Source: JAIXWP01 sp965247015
GTDB lineage: Bacteria > Bacteroidota > Bacteroidia > Flavobacteriales_D > Sanyastnellaceae
NCBI GenBank assembly: GCA_965247015.1
Contig: CBDFGG010000004.1
Span: 1,346,490 to 1,410,489 of the forward strand
Direction: 5' to 3'
Length of the DNA: 64,000 nucleotides
Made by a program: the position numbers and the translations under genes. Numbering within the stretch: position 1 is the stretch's first letter; each line of letters starts with the position of its first letter. Below are positions 1-9,515 of the stretch, piece after piece. Under the pieces are notes generated by a model. The model searched no databases. It was not told the DNA's origin and worked only from the letters and a program-made list of their open reading frames with translations.

Positions 1-1
1 T

Positions 2-3000
2 GCAACATTGAATCTTGCAATCAACGATGTACTTACATCAACCACAGACGTTACTATCTGCAGCAATCAAGTTCCATATTCTTGGAACGGCGTTGACTAC
101 AGCTCGGCAGGAACCTACACAGCCAATCTATTGACTGTTGCGGGATGTGATAGTGTTGCAACTTTAAACTTGTCTATCAATCCGACACTCACATCAACAA
201 CAAACATCACGATTTGCAGCAATCAAGTTCCTTACAATTGGAATGGTGTTGACTACATCGCCGCGGGAACATACACCGCGAACTTGTTGACCGTAGCGGG
301 TTGTGATAGTGTTGCGACATTGAATCTTTTGATCAACGATGTGCTTACATCGACCACAGACATTACGATTTGCAGCAATCAAGTTCCTTACAATTGGAAC
401 GGAGTTGACTACAGCACGGCAGGAACATATACCGCGAACCTATTGACGGTGGCGGGTTGTGATAGTGTTGCGACACTAAATCTTGCGATCAATGATGTTC
501 TCACCTCAAGCACAAACATTACCATTTGTAGCAATCAAGTTCCTTACAATTGGAATGGTGTTGACTACAGCGCAGCAGGAACATACACCGCGAACCTATT
601 GACGGTGCCGGGTTGTGATAGTGTTGCAACATTGAATCTTTTGATCAACGATGTACTTACATCAACCACAGACATCACTATTTGCAGCAATCAGGTTCCT
701 TACAATTGGAATGGAGTTGACTATTCAACGGCAGGAACATACACTGCCAATCTATTGACCGTAGCGGGTTGTGATAGTATTGCAACATTAAACTTGTCAA
801 TCAATCCAACGCTGACGTCCACTACAAACATCACTATTTGCAGCAACCAAGTTCCTTACAACTGGAATGGAGTTGACTACAACGCAGCGGGAACATATAC
901 CTCGAACCTATTGACGGTGGCGGGTTGCGATAGTGTTGCGACATTAAACTTGTCGATCAATCCGACACTCACATCAACGACAAACATCACCATTTGCAGC
1001 AATCAAGTTCCTTATAATTGGAATCGAGTTGATTATTTAACTGCGGGAACATACACTGCCAATCTATTGACTGTTGCGGGTTGTGATAGTATTGCAACGT
1101 TGAATCTTTCGATCAATGATGTCCTCACATCAACCACCGACATCACCATTTGCAGCAACCAAGTTCCTTACAACTGGAATGGAGTTGACTACAGTGCAGC
1201 AGGAACATACACTGCGAACTTGTTGACCGTAGGGGGTTGTGATAGTATTGCGACATTGAATCTTTCGATTAATGATGTGCTTACATCAACCACAGATATC
1301 ACCATTTGTAGCAACCAAGTTCCTTACAATTGGAATGGAGTTGACTATAACGCCGTGGGAACATACACCGCGAACTTGTTGACCGTAGCGGGTTGTGATA
1401 GTATTGCGACATTGAATCTTTCGATTAATGATGTGCTTACATCAACCACAGACATCACCATTTGCAGCAATCAAGTTCCATACAATTGGAATGGTGTTGA
1501 CTACAACTCAGCAGGAACATACACCGCCAATCTATTGACTGTAGCGGGTTGTGATAGTGTTGCAACGTTAAATCTTTCGATCAACGATGTACTTACTTCG
1601 ACCACAGACATCACTATTTGTAGCAATCAAGTTCCATATTCTTGGAATGGAGTTGATTATTCAACTGAAGGAACATACACCGCCAATCTATTGACCGTTG
1701 CGGGTTGTGATAGTGTTGCGACTTTAAACTTGTCTATCAATCCGACACTCACATCAACGACAAACATCACCATTTGCAGCAATCAAGTTCCTTACAGTTG
1801 GAACGGTGTTGACTACAGCACCGAAGGAACATATACCGCGAACCTATTGACGGTGGCGGGTTGTGATAGTGTTGCAACGTTGAACTTGTCGATCAACGAT
1901 GTGCTCGCATCAACAACGGATATCACTATTTGCAGCAACCAAGTTCCTTACAATTGGAATGGAGTTGACTATTCAACGGCAGGAACATACACTGCCAATC
2001 TATTGACCGTAGCGGGTTGTGATAGTATTGCAACATTAAACTTGTCAATCAATCCAACGCTGACGTCCACTACAAACATCACAATTTGCAGCAACCAAGT
2101 TCCTTACAATTGGAATGGAGTTGACTACAATGCAGCAGGAACATACACCGCGAACTTATTGACCATTGCGGGTTGTGATAGCATTGCAACATTAAACTTA
2201 TCTATCAATCCAACACTCACATCAACTACAAACATCACCATTTGCAGCAATCAAGTTCCTTACAACTGGAATGGTGTTGACTACAGCGCAGCAGGAACAT
2301 ACACCGCGAACTTATTGACGGTGGCGGGATGTGATAGTGTTGCGACTTTAAACTTGTCTATCAATCCGACACTCACATCAACGACAAACATTACCATTTG
2401 CAGCAATCAAGTTCCTTACAATTGGAATGGAGTTGACTACACCGCCGCGGGAACATACACCGCGAACTTGTTGACCGTTGCGGGTTGTGATAGCATTGCA
2501 ACATTAAACTTATCTATCAATCCAACACTCACATCAACTACAAACATCACCATTTGCAGCAATCAAGTTCCTTACAATTGGAATGGAGTTGACTACAATG
2601 CAGCAGGAACATACACCGCGAACTTATTGACCATTGCGGGTTGTGATAGCATTGCAACATTAAACTTATCTATCAATCCAACACTCACATCAACTACAAA
2701 CATCACCATTTGCAGCAATCAAGTTCCTTACAACTGGAATGGTGTTGACTACAGCGCAGCAGGAACATACACCGCGAACTTATTGACGGTGGCGGGATGT
2801 GATAGTGTTGCGACTTTAAACTTGTCTATCAATCCGACACTCACATCAACGACAAACATTACCATTTGCAGCAATCAAGTTCCTTACAATTGGAATGGAG
2901 TTGACTACACCGCCGCGGGAACATACACCGCGAACTTGTTGACCGTTGCGGGTTGTGATAGCATTGCAACATTAAACTTATCTATCAATCCAACACTCAC

Positions 3001-3306
3001 ATCAACTACAAACATCACCATTTGCAGCAATCAAGTTCCTTACAATTGGAATGGAGTTGACTACATCGCCGCGGGAACATACACCGCGAACTTGTTGACC
3101 GTAGCGGGTTGTGATAGTGTTGCGACTTTAAACTTGTCTATCAATCCGACACTCACATCAACGACAAACATCACCATTTGCAGCAACCAAGTTCCTTACA
3201 ATTGGAATGGAGTTGACTACAACGCCGCGGGAACATACACTGCCAATCTATTGACCATTGCGGGTTGTGATAGTGTTGCGACATTAAACTTGTCGATCAA
3301 TCCGAC
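2..3306 (+). repeat. Tandem array of 21 x 156-bp coding repeats
   Basis: The unit is 156 bp (52 codons), in frame, with no interruption. Two linker variants alternate irregularly between units, INDVLTSTTD and INPTLTSTTN, and the residue pair after WNGVDY varies (SS, IA, ST, SA, NA, LT, TA). The array will be prone to slippage and to misassembly with short reads. Confidence 0.95.
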
Positions 3307-6094
3307 GTATGCGATTGCTCAGTCTGTTTCTATTTGTCAAGGCGATTCTTATACCCTTCCATCAGGAATTTCTGTCAATGCTGCGGGTACTTATACTTCT
3401 AGCTTCCTAAATGTCTTTGGCTGTGATTCGATCATAACAACGAACGTTAGTTTCTATCCTGCACCACAACTTACTTTGACGAATACAACAGGCACCAATA
3501 CATTGACCTGTGATATAACATCAATCGATATCGCACTTTCTGGAAACGGAGTAACCACTTGGCTGGGTGGGGTGAGTGCACCATTTACAGCACCTGGATC
3601 TTATACTGCGCAATTGACCACTTCTAATGGATGCTCTACCACGCAAACCGTTGTTATCAATCAAGATATTGCTCTGCCAAATGGAATTATCTCTGTTCCT
3701 GGAAATACAACAACGCTTACATGCAGCACTACAACGATTGATTTAATAGCTGTAGGAGGTTCGACCTACCAATGGCAAAATCCAATGAGTGCTAGCAGCG
3801 CAATAACTATTGATGAACCGGGTACTTACACCGTTGAAATTTTTGGACCGAATGGTTGTTCGGTTTTGCAGTCAATAGGCATTGCAATTGATACTATAGC
3901 GCCAGTTGCAGGTATTACCAATCTCACTGGCACCGATCTTTTAACTTGTGACCAAACCTCTATTACATTAGAAGCAAGTGGTAACGGGACCTATATCTGG
4001 CAGCCAAGTGGAGCAACATCAAGCACGTTAGATGTTACTTCTCCTGCAACATATACGCTCACGGTAACAGCGGCCAATGGTTGTGTTGATCAGTCGACCT
4101 ACACCATTTTCCAAAACATAGATGAGCCAGCACCGACAGAATTGTATTTTGAAATCTGTGGCGATGATACACATACTTTACCTGATGGTACTGTAGTGAA
4201 TGTTTCTGGGGTATATCCTGTAATCCTTGATGCTTGGAACGGTTGTGATAGCCTAGTAAACACTACGCTATTGGTGCACCCGGTCTATAATGAAACCGTG
4301 AATGTCCGTATTTGTCCAACCGAGACCTATACACTACCAAATGGACAAATTGTTAGTACATCGGGATCTTATGCAACGCTGCTTCAAACAGTATTTGGAT
4401 GTGATTCTTTGATTACCACAAACTTGGAGGTGCTACCACAGTACAGTCAGGTATTCAACGTTACCATTTGCCCTGGTGAGTCTTATGTTCTTCCAGACGG
4501 TGCAGAAGTAGTGGCAGAAGGTGCTTATGCGTTAGAACTACAGTCCATGGCGGGTTGTGATTCAATAGTTACTTTCAATCTCGAAATCTATGTGCCTGTT
4601 GTTGTACAACAGCAAGTTTCCATTTGCAATGGTGAGTCCTATCAGCTTCCAACAGGAAATTTTGTGAATACTACCGGTGCTTACCCTGTTGTATTGGAAA
4701 GTGTTTTTGGATGTGATTCAACCGTCGTTTATAATCTTCAAGTGATTCCGAACCAACAGCAGTTTGTAAACGAAACCATCTGCCAAGGCACAGAATACGT
4801 TCTTCCTGACGGAACTTCTGCAAATCAGTCGGGGGTTTATGCTGTGACAGTGGAATCTCCGCAAGGATGTGAGAGTACTATCATTACGACGCTGACTATT
4901 CAACCGCAAATCTCTGTTGACTTCACACCGTTCTCAGATACCGTGCGTATTTGTTATGGCGATACCGTTACGCTAACTGCAATGGGTGCGCAACTGTACA
5001 ACTTTGATCCAAATGATTATTTGATAGAAGTAGGAACGAACTATGCAAGTGCGGCTCCACCAACGAGCATGATGTATTACCTCGATGGACATACTGGAAG
5101 CTGCGCGGATGGAGACAGCATATTTGTACAGGTCATTCCATTACCTGTAATTACTGCAACAACAGTAGAAGACATCATTTGTCAAGGAGACAGTGTGATG
5201 ATCCAAGCTTATGGTGCTGAAAATTATGAATGGTATCCGGCCTTAGGTGCAAGTTGTGCAGACTGTGAGGAAACACTTGTAGCACCAACGGAAACCACTA
5301 CTTATCAAGTGACGGGTACGCTCAATGGTTGTGATGCACAAGGATTTGTGACAGTGGATGTGGCCTCCGCGCCGATTGCCTATATCGCACCGGATACTAG
5401 TATTTGTCTTCAACAAAATATTACACTTACTGCAACAGGTGGAGGTTCGTATTTATGGGATACAGGTGAAGACACGGAAAGCATAACTGTTTCTCCGACA
5501 GAACCGAGCGAATATTCGGTTGTGGTGAGTATCGGAAGTTGTATCGATACCGCTTCTATTTTTATTGGGGTCAATCCTATTCCAGATGTGTTCGCAGGCT
5601 ACGATACATTGATAACGCTTGGAGGTATTGCTACCCTTGAAGCATCAGGAGCCATAGACTACGAGTGGACTCCAGCTGAAGACTTGACATGCTCGACGTG
5701 TGAAGTAACAGATGCATCACCAATAATAACAACTACTTACTGTGTGGAAGGAATCAATGAATTCGGTTGTAAATCGACGGATTGCGTGGATGTACAAGTG
5801 AATGTGTTGTGTGATAATTTCTTTATTCCAAATGCATTTGCACCGTCTAAAGGCGGACACGAAGCGAATGACTGCTTCCAAGTGTTTGGAACCGACTGCT
5901 TCGAAACATATACCATCACGATCTACAATAGATGGGGCGAAATTGTTTTTGAATCGTCCAATCCAAAGGATTGTTGGGATGGAACTCACCGAGACAAAGA
6001 TTTGAACACTGCTGTTTTTGTCTATCATTTCGAAGGAGTGTTGTTGACAGGAGATGCATTTACGAAACAAGGAAACATAAGCTTGATCAGATGA
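2..6094 (+). CDS. Giant repeat surface protein, 3' part, with T9SS type B sorting domain
   Basis: This is a secreted, cell-surface adhesin-like protein whose 5' end lies upstream of the window; the reading frame is open from base 2, and about 2,030 residues are visible. The first 1,100 residues are 21 near-identical 52-residue repeats, each with the landmarks ICSNQVPY, WNGVDY and GCDSVATLNL. Diverged relatives of the same module follow (for example SICQGDSYTLPSG and ICPGESYVLPDG), then Ig/PKD-like modules. The last 95 residues, from about FIPNAFAPSKGG through YNRWGEIVFES to QGNISLIR, match the gliding-motility-associated C-terminal domain (CHU_C, type B). Proteins with this tail are exported by T9SS and usually need a PorP/SprF partner, which is the next gene, overlapping by four bases. 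SprB is the best-known relative in architecture, but repeat identity with SprB is not claimed. Two conserved Cys per repeat suggest disulfides. Confidence 0.9.
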   Translation, partial: ATLNLAINDVLTSTTDVTICSNQVPYSWNGVDYSSAGTYTANLLTVAGCDSVATLNLSINPTLTSTTNITICSNQVPYNWNGVDYIAAGTYTANLLTVAGCDSVATLNLLINDVLTSTTDITICSNQVPYNWNGVDYSTAGTYTANLLTVAGCDSVATLNLAINDVLTSSTNITICSNQVPYNWNGVDYSAAGTYTANLLTVPGCDSVATLNLLINDVLTSTTDITICSNQVPYNWNGVDYSTAGTYTANLLTVAGCDSIATLNLSINPTLTSTTNITICSNQVPYNWNGVDYNAAGTYTSNLLTVAGCDSVATLNLSINPTLTSTTNITICSNQVPYNWNRVDYLTAGTYTANLLTVAGCDSIATLNLSINDVLTSTTDITICSNQVPYNWNGVDYSAAGTYTANLLTVGGCDSIATLNLSINDVLTSTTDITICSNQVPYNWNGVDYNAVGTYTANLLTVAGCDSIATLNLSINDVLTSTTDITICSNQVPYNWNGVDYNSAGTYTANLLTVAGCDSVATLNLSINDVLTSTTDITICSNQVPYSWNGVDYSTEGTYTANLLTVAGCDSVATLNLSINPTLTSTTNITICSNQVPYSWNGVDYSTEGTYTANLLTVAGCDSVATLNLSINDVLASTTDITICSNQVPYNWNGVDYSTAGTYTANLLTVAGCDSIATLNLSINPTLTSTTNITICSNQVPYNWNGVDYNAAGTYTANLLTIAGCDSIATLNLSINPTLTSTTNITICSNQVPYNWNGVDYSAAGTYTANLLTVAGCDSVATLNLSINPTLTSTTNITICSNQVPYNWNGVDYTAAGTYTANLLTVAGCDSIATLNLSINPTLTSTTNITICSNQVPYNWNGVDYNAAGTYTANLLTIAGCDSIATLNLSINPTLTSTTNITICSNQVPYNWNGVDYSAAGTYTANLLTVAGCDSVATLNLSINPTLTSTTNITICSNQVPYNWNGVDYTAAGTYTANLLTVAGCDSIATLNLSINPTLTSTTNITICSNQVPYNWNGVDYIAAGTYTANLLTVAGCDSVATLNLSINPTLTSTTNITICSNQVPYNWNGVDYNAAGTYTANLLTIAGCDSVATLNLSINPTYAIAQSVSICQGDSYTLPSGISVNAAGTYTSSFLNVFGCDSIITTNVSFYPAPQLTLTNTTGTNTLTCDITSIDIALSGNGVTTWLGGVSAPFTAPGSYTAQLTTSNGCSTTQTVVINQDIALPNGIISVPGNTTTLTCSTTTIDLIAVGGSTYQWQNPMSASSAITIDEPGTYTVEIFGPNGCSVLQSIGIAIDTIAPVAGITNLTGTDLLTCDQTSITLEASGNGTYIWQPSGATSSTLDVTSPATYTLTVTAANGCVDQSTYTIFQNIDEPAPTELYFEICGDDTHTLPDGTVVNVSGVYPVILDAWNGCDSLVNTTLLVHPVYNETVNVRICPTETYTLPNGQIVSTSGSYATLLQTVFGCDSLITTNLEVLPQYSQVFNVTICPGESYVLPDGAEVVAEGAYALELQSMAGCDSIVTFNLEIYVPVVVQQQVSICNGESYQLPTGNFVNTTGAYPVVLESVFGCDSTVVYNLQVIPNQQQFVNETICQGTEYVLPDGTSANQSGVYAVTVESPQGCESTIITTLTIQPQISVDFTPFSDTVRICYGDTVTLTAMGAQLYNFDPNDYLIEVGTNYASAAPPTSMMYYLDGHTGSCADGDSIFVQVIPLPVITATTVEDIICQGDSVMIQAYGAENYEWYPALGASCADCEETLVAPTETTTYQVTGTLNGCDAQGFVTVDVASAPIAYIAPDTSICLQQNITLTATGGGSYLWDTGEDTESITVSPTEPSEYSVVVSIGSCIDTASIFIGVNPIPDVFAGYDTLITLGGIATLEASGAIDYEWTPAEDLTCSTCEVTDASPIITTTYCVEGINEFGCKSTDCVDVQVNVLCDNFFIPNAFAPSKGGHEANDCFQVFGTDCFETYTITIYNRWGEIVFESSNPKDCWDGTHRDKDLNTAVFVYHFEGVLLTGDAFTKQGNISLIR
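2096..3064 (+). repeat. Higher-order duplication (period 468 bp) inside the array
   Basis: Units 14-16 (WNGVDY followed by NA, SA, TA; unit 14 carries TIAGCDSI) recur in the same order as units 17-19. By eye the DNA is identical from about 2096 to 2596 versus 2564 to 3064, including silent sites. This points to a recent duplication of a three-unit block. Confidence 0.75.
3848..3863. repeat. CCGAAYRNNYRTTCGG palindrome, copy 1
   Basis: CCGAA-TGGTTG-TTCGG inside the giant surface protein, read in frame as P-N-G-C-S. A near copy with CCGAG in the left arm lies at 5504-5519 of the same gene (P-S-E-Y-S). Confidence 0.7.
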
Positions 6095-7137
6095 TGAAAC
6101 GTTTGACATATCATACAATGTTGCTGCTGCTATTTCTATTAGCGCTCATGGAGACTTCTGCTCAGGACGTGCATTTCTCTCAGTTTTTTAATACACCATT
6201 GATTCAGAACCCTGCAATGGCTGGGGCAATCAATAACTTTGAAGCAAATGTGAATTATAGAAGCCAGTGGAGTTCTGTTACTGTTCCTTTTAAAACAGTA
6301 GCAGCATCAGCAGGTATTAAAATCAATAAGGGTAGTTCACGCAAAGGACATTGGGCAGCAGGTGTTCAGTTTTTCAATGATCAAGGTGGTGATGGAACAT
6401 TGAAAACGACTTCTGGAAATGCAGCACTGGTGCACCATATTAAGTTAAGCAAATATCAGAAGTTAGGACTGGGCATGTCGGCAGGGTTTGGACAACGCAG
6501 CATGGTCTACGACAATTTTGAATGGGGAAGTCAATACAATGGCACCGCTTATAATTCCACATTGCCAGTTGGTGAGTATTTGCCAAACAACAACATTGCA
6601 TATTTGGATTTAAGCAGTGGTATCGTTTATTCTTTCAATAATACTTCTGGCAACATCAAGGTGACTACAAATAATTTCAAACAAGGAACGATTGGGTTTG
6701 CAATTCATCATTTAAATAAACCACAGTATTCCTTTGTCGAAGGTGAGGATAGAATGCATCGGAAGTATGTGTTGCATGGTGATTTCTTGTTTAGTTTGAA
6801 AAATACTCCACTAGCACTTCAACCGGGATTTAGTATTTATCAGCAAGGCCCCTCAAGAGAAATAAATTTAGGTTCGTTGGTGAGATATGAATTATTGCCA
6901 GATTCGAAATACACCGGATATTTCCAAGGAGCAGGTATCAGCATAGGCGGTTATTATCGATATAAGGACGCTGTGGTGCTTGCAGGCTTGTTAGAGTTTG
7001 CGCAGTACTCCTTTGGGTTTAGCTACGATTTAAACACGTCTAAATTGGTTGCAGCGAGTGGCGGACGTGGTGCAATGGAGTTCACCATCCGCATCATCAA
7101 TCAGAATCCATACTTCAAGCAGACGCGAGTTTTCTAG
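6091..7137 (+). CDS. PorP/SprF family type IX secretion-associated membrane protein
   Basis: This 348-residue outer-membrane beta-barrel protein belongs to the PorP/SprF family, whose members help a particular type B cargo to be secreted or anchored by T9SS. It has a signal peptide (about residues 1-24, hydrophobic MLLLLFLLALMETSAQ) followed by the typical opening DVHFSQFFNTPLIQNPAMAGA. The barrel region contains the usual YRSQW and GxGxSxGFGQRS motifs. The ATG at 6091 overlaps the stop of the giant adhesin (ATGA); a second ATG follows directly at 6094. This coupling matches the sprB-sprF pattern and makes the adhesin the likely client. The open frame extends upstream of 6091 inside the adhesin gene, but that part is a shadow. 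Confidence 0.9.
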   Translation: MMKRLTYHTMLLLLFLLALMETSAQDVHFSQFFNTPLIQNPAMAGAINNFEANVNYRSQWSSVTVPFKTVAASAGIKINKGSSRKGHWAAGVQFFNDQGGDGTLKTTSGNAALVHHIKLSKYQKLGLGMSAGFGQRSMVYDNFEWGSQYNGTAYNSTLPVGEYLPNNNIAYLDLSSGIVYSFNNTSGNIKVTTNNFKQGTIGFAIHHLNKPQYSFVEGEDRMHRKYVLHGDFLFSLKNTPLALQPGFSIYQQGPSREINLGSLVRYELLPDSKYTGYFQGAGISIGGYYRYKDAVVLAGLLEFAQYSFGFSYDLNTSKLVAASGGRGAMEFTIRIINQNPYFKQTRVF

Positions 7138-7202
7138 ATAAAACGCTCATTTCGAGAGGTTTTTGTTCGGGAACAATAAAATTATTTATACATCGTTGTT
7201 CG

Positions 7203-7223
7203 ATACATAGAAATTCTATGTAT
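7203..7223. promoter_or_regulatory. Perfect 21-bp palindrome, likely PadR autoregulatory operator
   Basis: Arms of 10 bp (ATACATAGAA and its complement) around one central base, ending 9 bp before the likely PadR start codon. PadR-family repressors bind AT-rich dyads with ATAC/GTAT-like half-sites. It overlaps an alternative upstream ATG (7218), which argues for the later start. Confidence 0.65.
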
Positions 7224-7232
7224 TATTGTCGC

Positions 7233-7577
7233 ATGCAATCAAATGAACTTGTAAAAGGTACCCTTAGCACCATTATACTCACCCTTCTTCGCGAGAATGG
7301 TAGAATGTATGGCTATGATATTACGAGACTTGTTAAAGAGCGAACAGAAGGAAAAATTCTCATCAAAGAAGGATCACTTTATCCTGCGCTTCACAAATTA
7401 TCTGCAGATGGTTTGATAGAAAGCGAAGAGGAGATGATCGGAAAACGCGTTAGAGTTTATTACAAACTCACCACGCTCGGAATGGAGCGAACACAGGAAA
7501 AAGTGAAAGAGTTAATTTCCTTTTTGGACACTATACAAGCACTCATTTTAACCGAACGCCCACTGTCTAATGCTTGA
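7233..7577 (+). CDS. PadR family transcriptional regulator
   Basis: This is a 114-residue winged-helix repressor of the short PadR type. Recognisable parts are the opening NELVKGTLSTIILTLLRENGRMYGYDI, the recognition-helix and wing region IKEGSLYPALHKLSADGLIESEEE, and KRVRVYYKLTTLG, followed by a C-terminal helix for dimerisation. The start at 7233 (MQSNEL) is preferred because an earlier in-frame ATG at 7218 lies inside a 21-bp palindrome that looks like the operator. It overlaps the downstream membrane-protein gene by 8 bp. In Bacteroidota, PadR genes are often paired with a membrane protein whose N-terminal segment is the likely effector or target, and the pair is probably co-regulated. 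Confidence 0.9.
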   Translation: MQSNELVKGTLSTIILTLLRENGRMYGYDITRLVKERTEGKILIKEGSLYPALHKLSADGLIESEEEMIGKRVRVYYKLTTLGMERTQEKVKELISFLDTIQALILTERPLSNA

Positions 7578-8181
7578 TCTTTCTGACAGACAATTTGAGG
7601 AGATTGAATCGATCGTTCAATCGAGTATTTCCAACCGGCAATTGCAACTGGAATTGATCGACCATTGCTGTTGTTATGTGGAAGAGCAAATGTCTCTTGG
7701 GATGCCTTTTGAAGAAGCGCTGAAACGATCGATCAGTCTGCTTTCTCCAAATGGACTGCATATTATTGAAGTGGAGCTGAATGTTGTTTTACAATCTAAA
7801 AATTTAAGAATCATGAAAGCACTGACTTATTTCTTCGGCTTCATTGCCGCGTTTTTTATAATCATCGGATTTATGATGCGTATGTTGCATTGGCCGGGCG
7901 CCGACTACGCGCTGTTTGCAGGAAACATAGGATTAATCATATCAATGTTTAGTCTCCTTATTCAGATAGCAATTTATGGAAAAGGATTTACAACCACCTC
8001 TCTAACACGCGCTACATCGGGAGCATTTGGCGGGTTTGCAGTAGGTGCAGGATCTTTTTTCAAACTCATGTATTGGCCTGGCGCAAACATCATGTTTGTG
8101 ATTGGCATGTGTGTTATTGCATTTGTTTTTGTGCCGCTATTTTTCTGGCAGCTTTACAGAAAAGAATTTGCAAAGTCATAA
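7570..8181 (+). CDS. Membrane protein encoded with PadR; four TM segments with HWPGA-type motifs
   Basis: This 203-residue protein has a soluble helical N-terminal region (about 1-75; DHCCCYVEEQM is Cys-rich) and four predicted transmembrane helices (about 80-180). Two helical hairpins each carry a similar signature, RMLHWPGADYALFAGNIGL and KLMYWPGANIMFVIGM. That HWPGA/YWPGA pattern resembles the transmembrane part of GldL and related small Bacteroidota membrane proteins, but the cytoplasmic GldL domain is absent, so it is not GldL. The first 70 residues resemble the domain found on membrane partners of PadR regulators. The ATG overlaps the padR stop region, so translation is probably coupled. 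The terminator at 8186-8216 follows directly. Confidence 0.75.
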   Translation: MLDLSDRQFEEIESIVQSSISNRQLQLELIDHCCCYVEEQMSLGMPFEEALKRSISLLSPNGLHIIEVELNVVLQSKNLRIMKALTYFFGFIAAFFIIIGFMMRMLHWPGADYALFAGNIGLIISMFSLLIQIAIYGKGFTTTSLTRATSGAFGGFAVGAGSFFKLMYWPGANIMFVIGMCVIAFVFVPLFFWQLYRKEFAKS

Positions 8182-8185
8182 AAAG

Positions 8186-8216
8186 AAAAACCGAGCAATC
8201 GCTCGGTTTTTTTATT
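8186..8216. terminator. Bidirectional terminator between convergent genes
   Basis: A run of A, the stem CCGAGC/GCTCGG with loop AATC, then a run of T. It serves the PadR operon (+) and the MFS gene (-). The stem at 8191-8206 is CCGAG-CAATCG-CTCGG, a variant of the 16-bp palindrome seen elsewhere in the window. Confidence 0.9.
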
Positions 8217-9515
8217 TTATCCCTCCATTGGTTTCAATCGCATGCTCACGACTGCGGCGGCAGCTAGGCTTATTCCCGCTAATACCAAAGCATTCACGGG
8301 GTCGTCTTGCAACAGGTTTTTATAAATAAATGGAACCACAACCATACTGATGATCTGTGGAATCACAATGAACATGTTGAAGATTCCCATGTAAACTCCC
8401 ATTCGCTTTTCTGGAACAGACTGAGACAACATCACATAAGGCATAGACATAATGCTCGCCCACGACAAACCTACAAGAGCCATTGCTGCCAGATAGTGGG
8501 TTTCATTGGTTGCAAACTTCATCACCACGAATCCAATTGCGCCCAACATCAGCGATAATGCGTGGGTGTTTTTTGGTTGAATTTTTTTGCTTAATACTGG
8601 TAATACCAATGCAAACAAAAAGCAAAAGACATTAAATACTGCAAGACCTAAATTACCCCATTTAACGCCCTCATCAAATCCCACATCGGTAGCTTCTACA
8701 GCATTGAAGCAATGACGGGCAATAGAGAGAGATAAATATTGCCACATCAATGGAAGTCCAAACCAAGTAAAGAATTTTACCCACCACAACTGTCTCATAG
8801 CCGCGGGCATTTCTTTGAATGATAACAAGACTTCACTAAAAATTTGCTTCAAATTCAATTTCTTTTTTGCGCGTTCTTCTTCCGTTGGCGGATGTTCTGA
8901 GGTCGTGAATACGGTCACTGCTATTGACACCAATATTGCGATAGCTCCGATAAGAAAAGAGTATTTTACAAATGCGGGAATTTTATCAATGCTTCCTTCT
9001 TGCACCACCGTTGAAATACCGATCGCAGTGAGAATCAAGGGCATCGTATTCGCGAGTGTTTGACCTAATCCAACAAAGAAACTTTGGATGCTATATCCAA
9101 GTGTGCGTTGCTCATTATCGAGCTTGTCAGCAATCAAAGCGCGGAATGGCTCCATTGTCACATTTGCCGCACCGTCTAATAACCACAGCAACGACGCGGC
9201 CATCCATAGCTCTGTAGAGTATGGCATCAAGACTAAAGCCGCGCTGGTAAGCAATGCACCAATCATAAAATAAGGACGGCGACGGCCCCAGCGCTTGTGC
9301 CATGTTTGATCGCTCATCGCTCCGATGATTGGCTGAACCAACAATCCTGTAATCGGCCCTGCAAGCCATAACCAAGGAATACTCGCCTCATCTGCACCCA
9401 AGTAACGGTAGATGGGACTCATATTGGCTTGTTGCAATCCAAAAGCGTATTGCACTCCAAGAAATCCAAAACTCATGTTCCAGATTTGCCAAAAATTGAG
9501 CTTCTTCTTTGTCAT
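8217..9515 (-). CDS. MFS sugar transporter (SLC45/GPH-like, probable disaccharide:proton symporter)
   Basis: This 432-residue inner-membrane carrier has 12 predicted helices. The start, LNFWQIWNMSFGFLGVQYAFGLQQANMSPIYRYLGAD, and the loop 2-3 motif DQTWHKRWGRRRPYF (the D-x4-G-RRRP type signature) are characteristic of the sucrose/maltose carrier group related to plant SUT and animal SLC45 proteins. In Bacteroidota, close relatives sit in alpha-glucan or disaccharide loci. Here it is the last gene of a run transcribed leftward after the glycosidase and the P-loop kinase, and its ATG overlaps the kinase stop (ATGA). Likely role: import of the disaccharide delivered to the periplasm by the TonB receptor. 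The exact substrate (maltose, sucrose or another) cannot be read from sequence. Confidence 0.85.
   Translation of the reverse strand: MTKKKLNFWQIWNMSFGFLGVQYAFGLQQANMSPIYRYLGADEASIPWLWLAGPITGLLVQPIIGAMSDQTWHKRWGRRRPYFMIGALLTSAALVLMPYSTELWMAASLLWLLDGAANVTMEPFRALIADKLDNEQRTLGYSIQSFFVGLGQTLANTMPLILTAIGISTVVQEGSIDKIPAFVKYSFLIGAIAILVSIAVTVFTTSEHPPTEEERAKKKLNLKQIFSEVLLSFKEMPAAMRQLWWVKFFTWFGLPLMWQYLSLSIARHCFNAVEATDVGFDEGVKWGNLGLAVFNVFCFLFALVLPVLSKKIQPKNTHALSLMLGAIGFVVMKFATNETHYLAAMALVGLSWASIMSMPYVMLSQSVPEKRMGVYMGIFNMFIVIPQIISMVVVPFIYKNLLQDDPVNALVLAGISLAAAAVVSMRLKPMEG

Noticed and set aside
2..3306. The 156-bp repeat array as a CRISPR-like or satellite array
   Set aside because: Repeats are contiguous without spacers, fully in frame, and encode a regular 52-residue module that continues into the sorting domain.
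5717..6118. Antisense frame over the giant adhesin 3' end
   Set aside because: It is a shadow of the sorting domain, whose protein sequence is clearly conserved on the plus strand.
7570..8181. Membrane protein as GldL
   Set aside because: It shares HWPGA-like hairpins but lacks the long cytoplasmic domain and the gldKLMN context.
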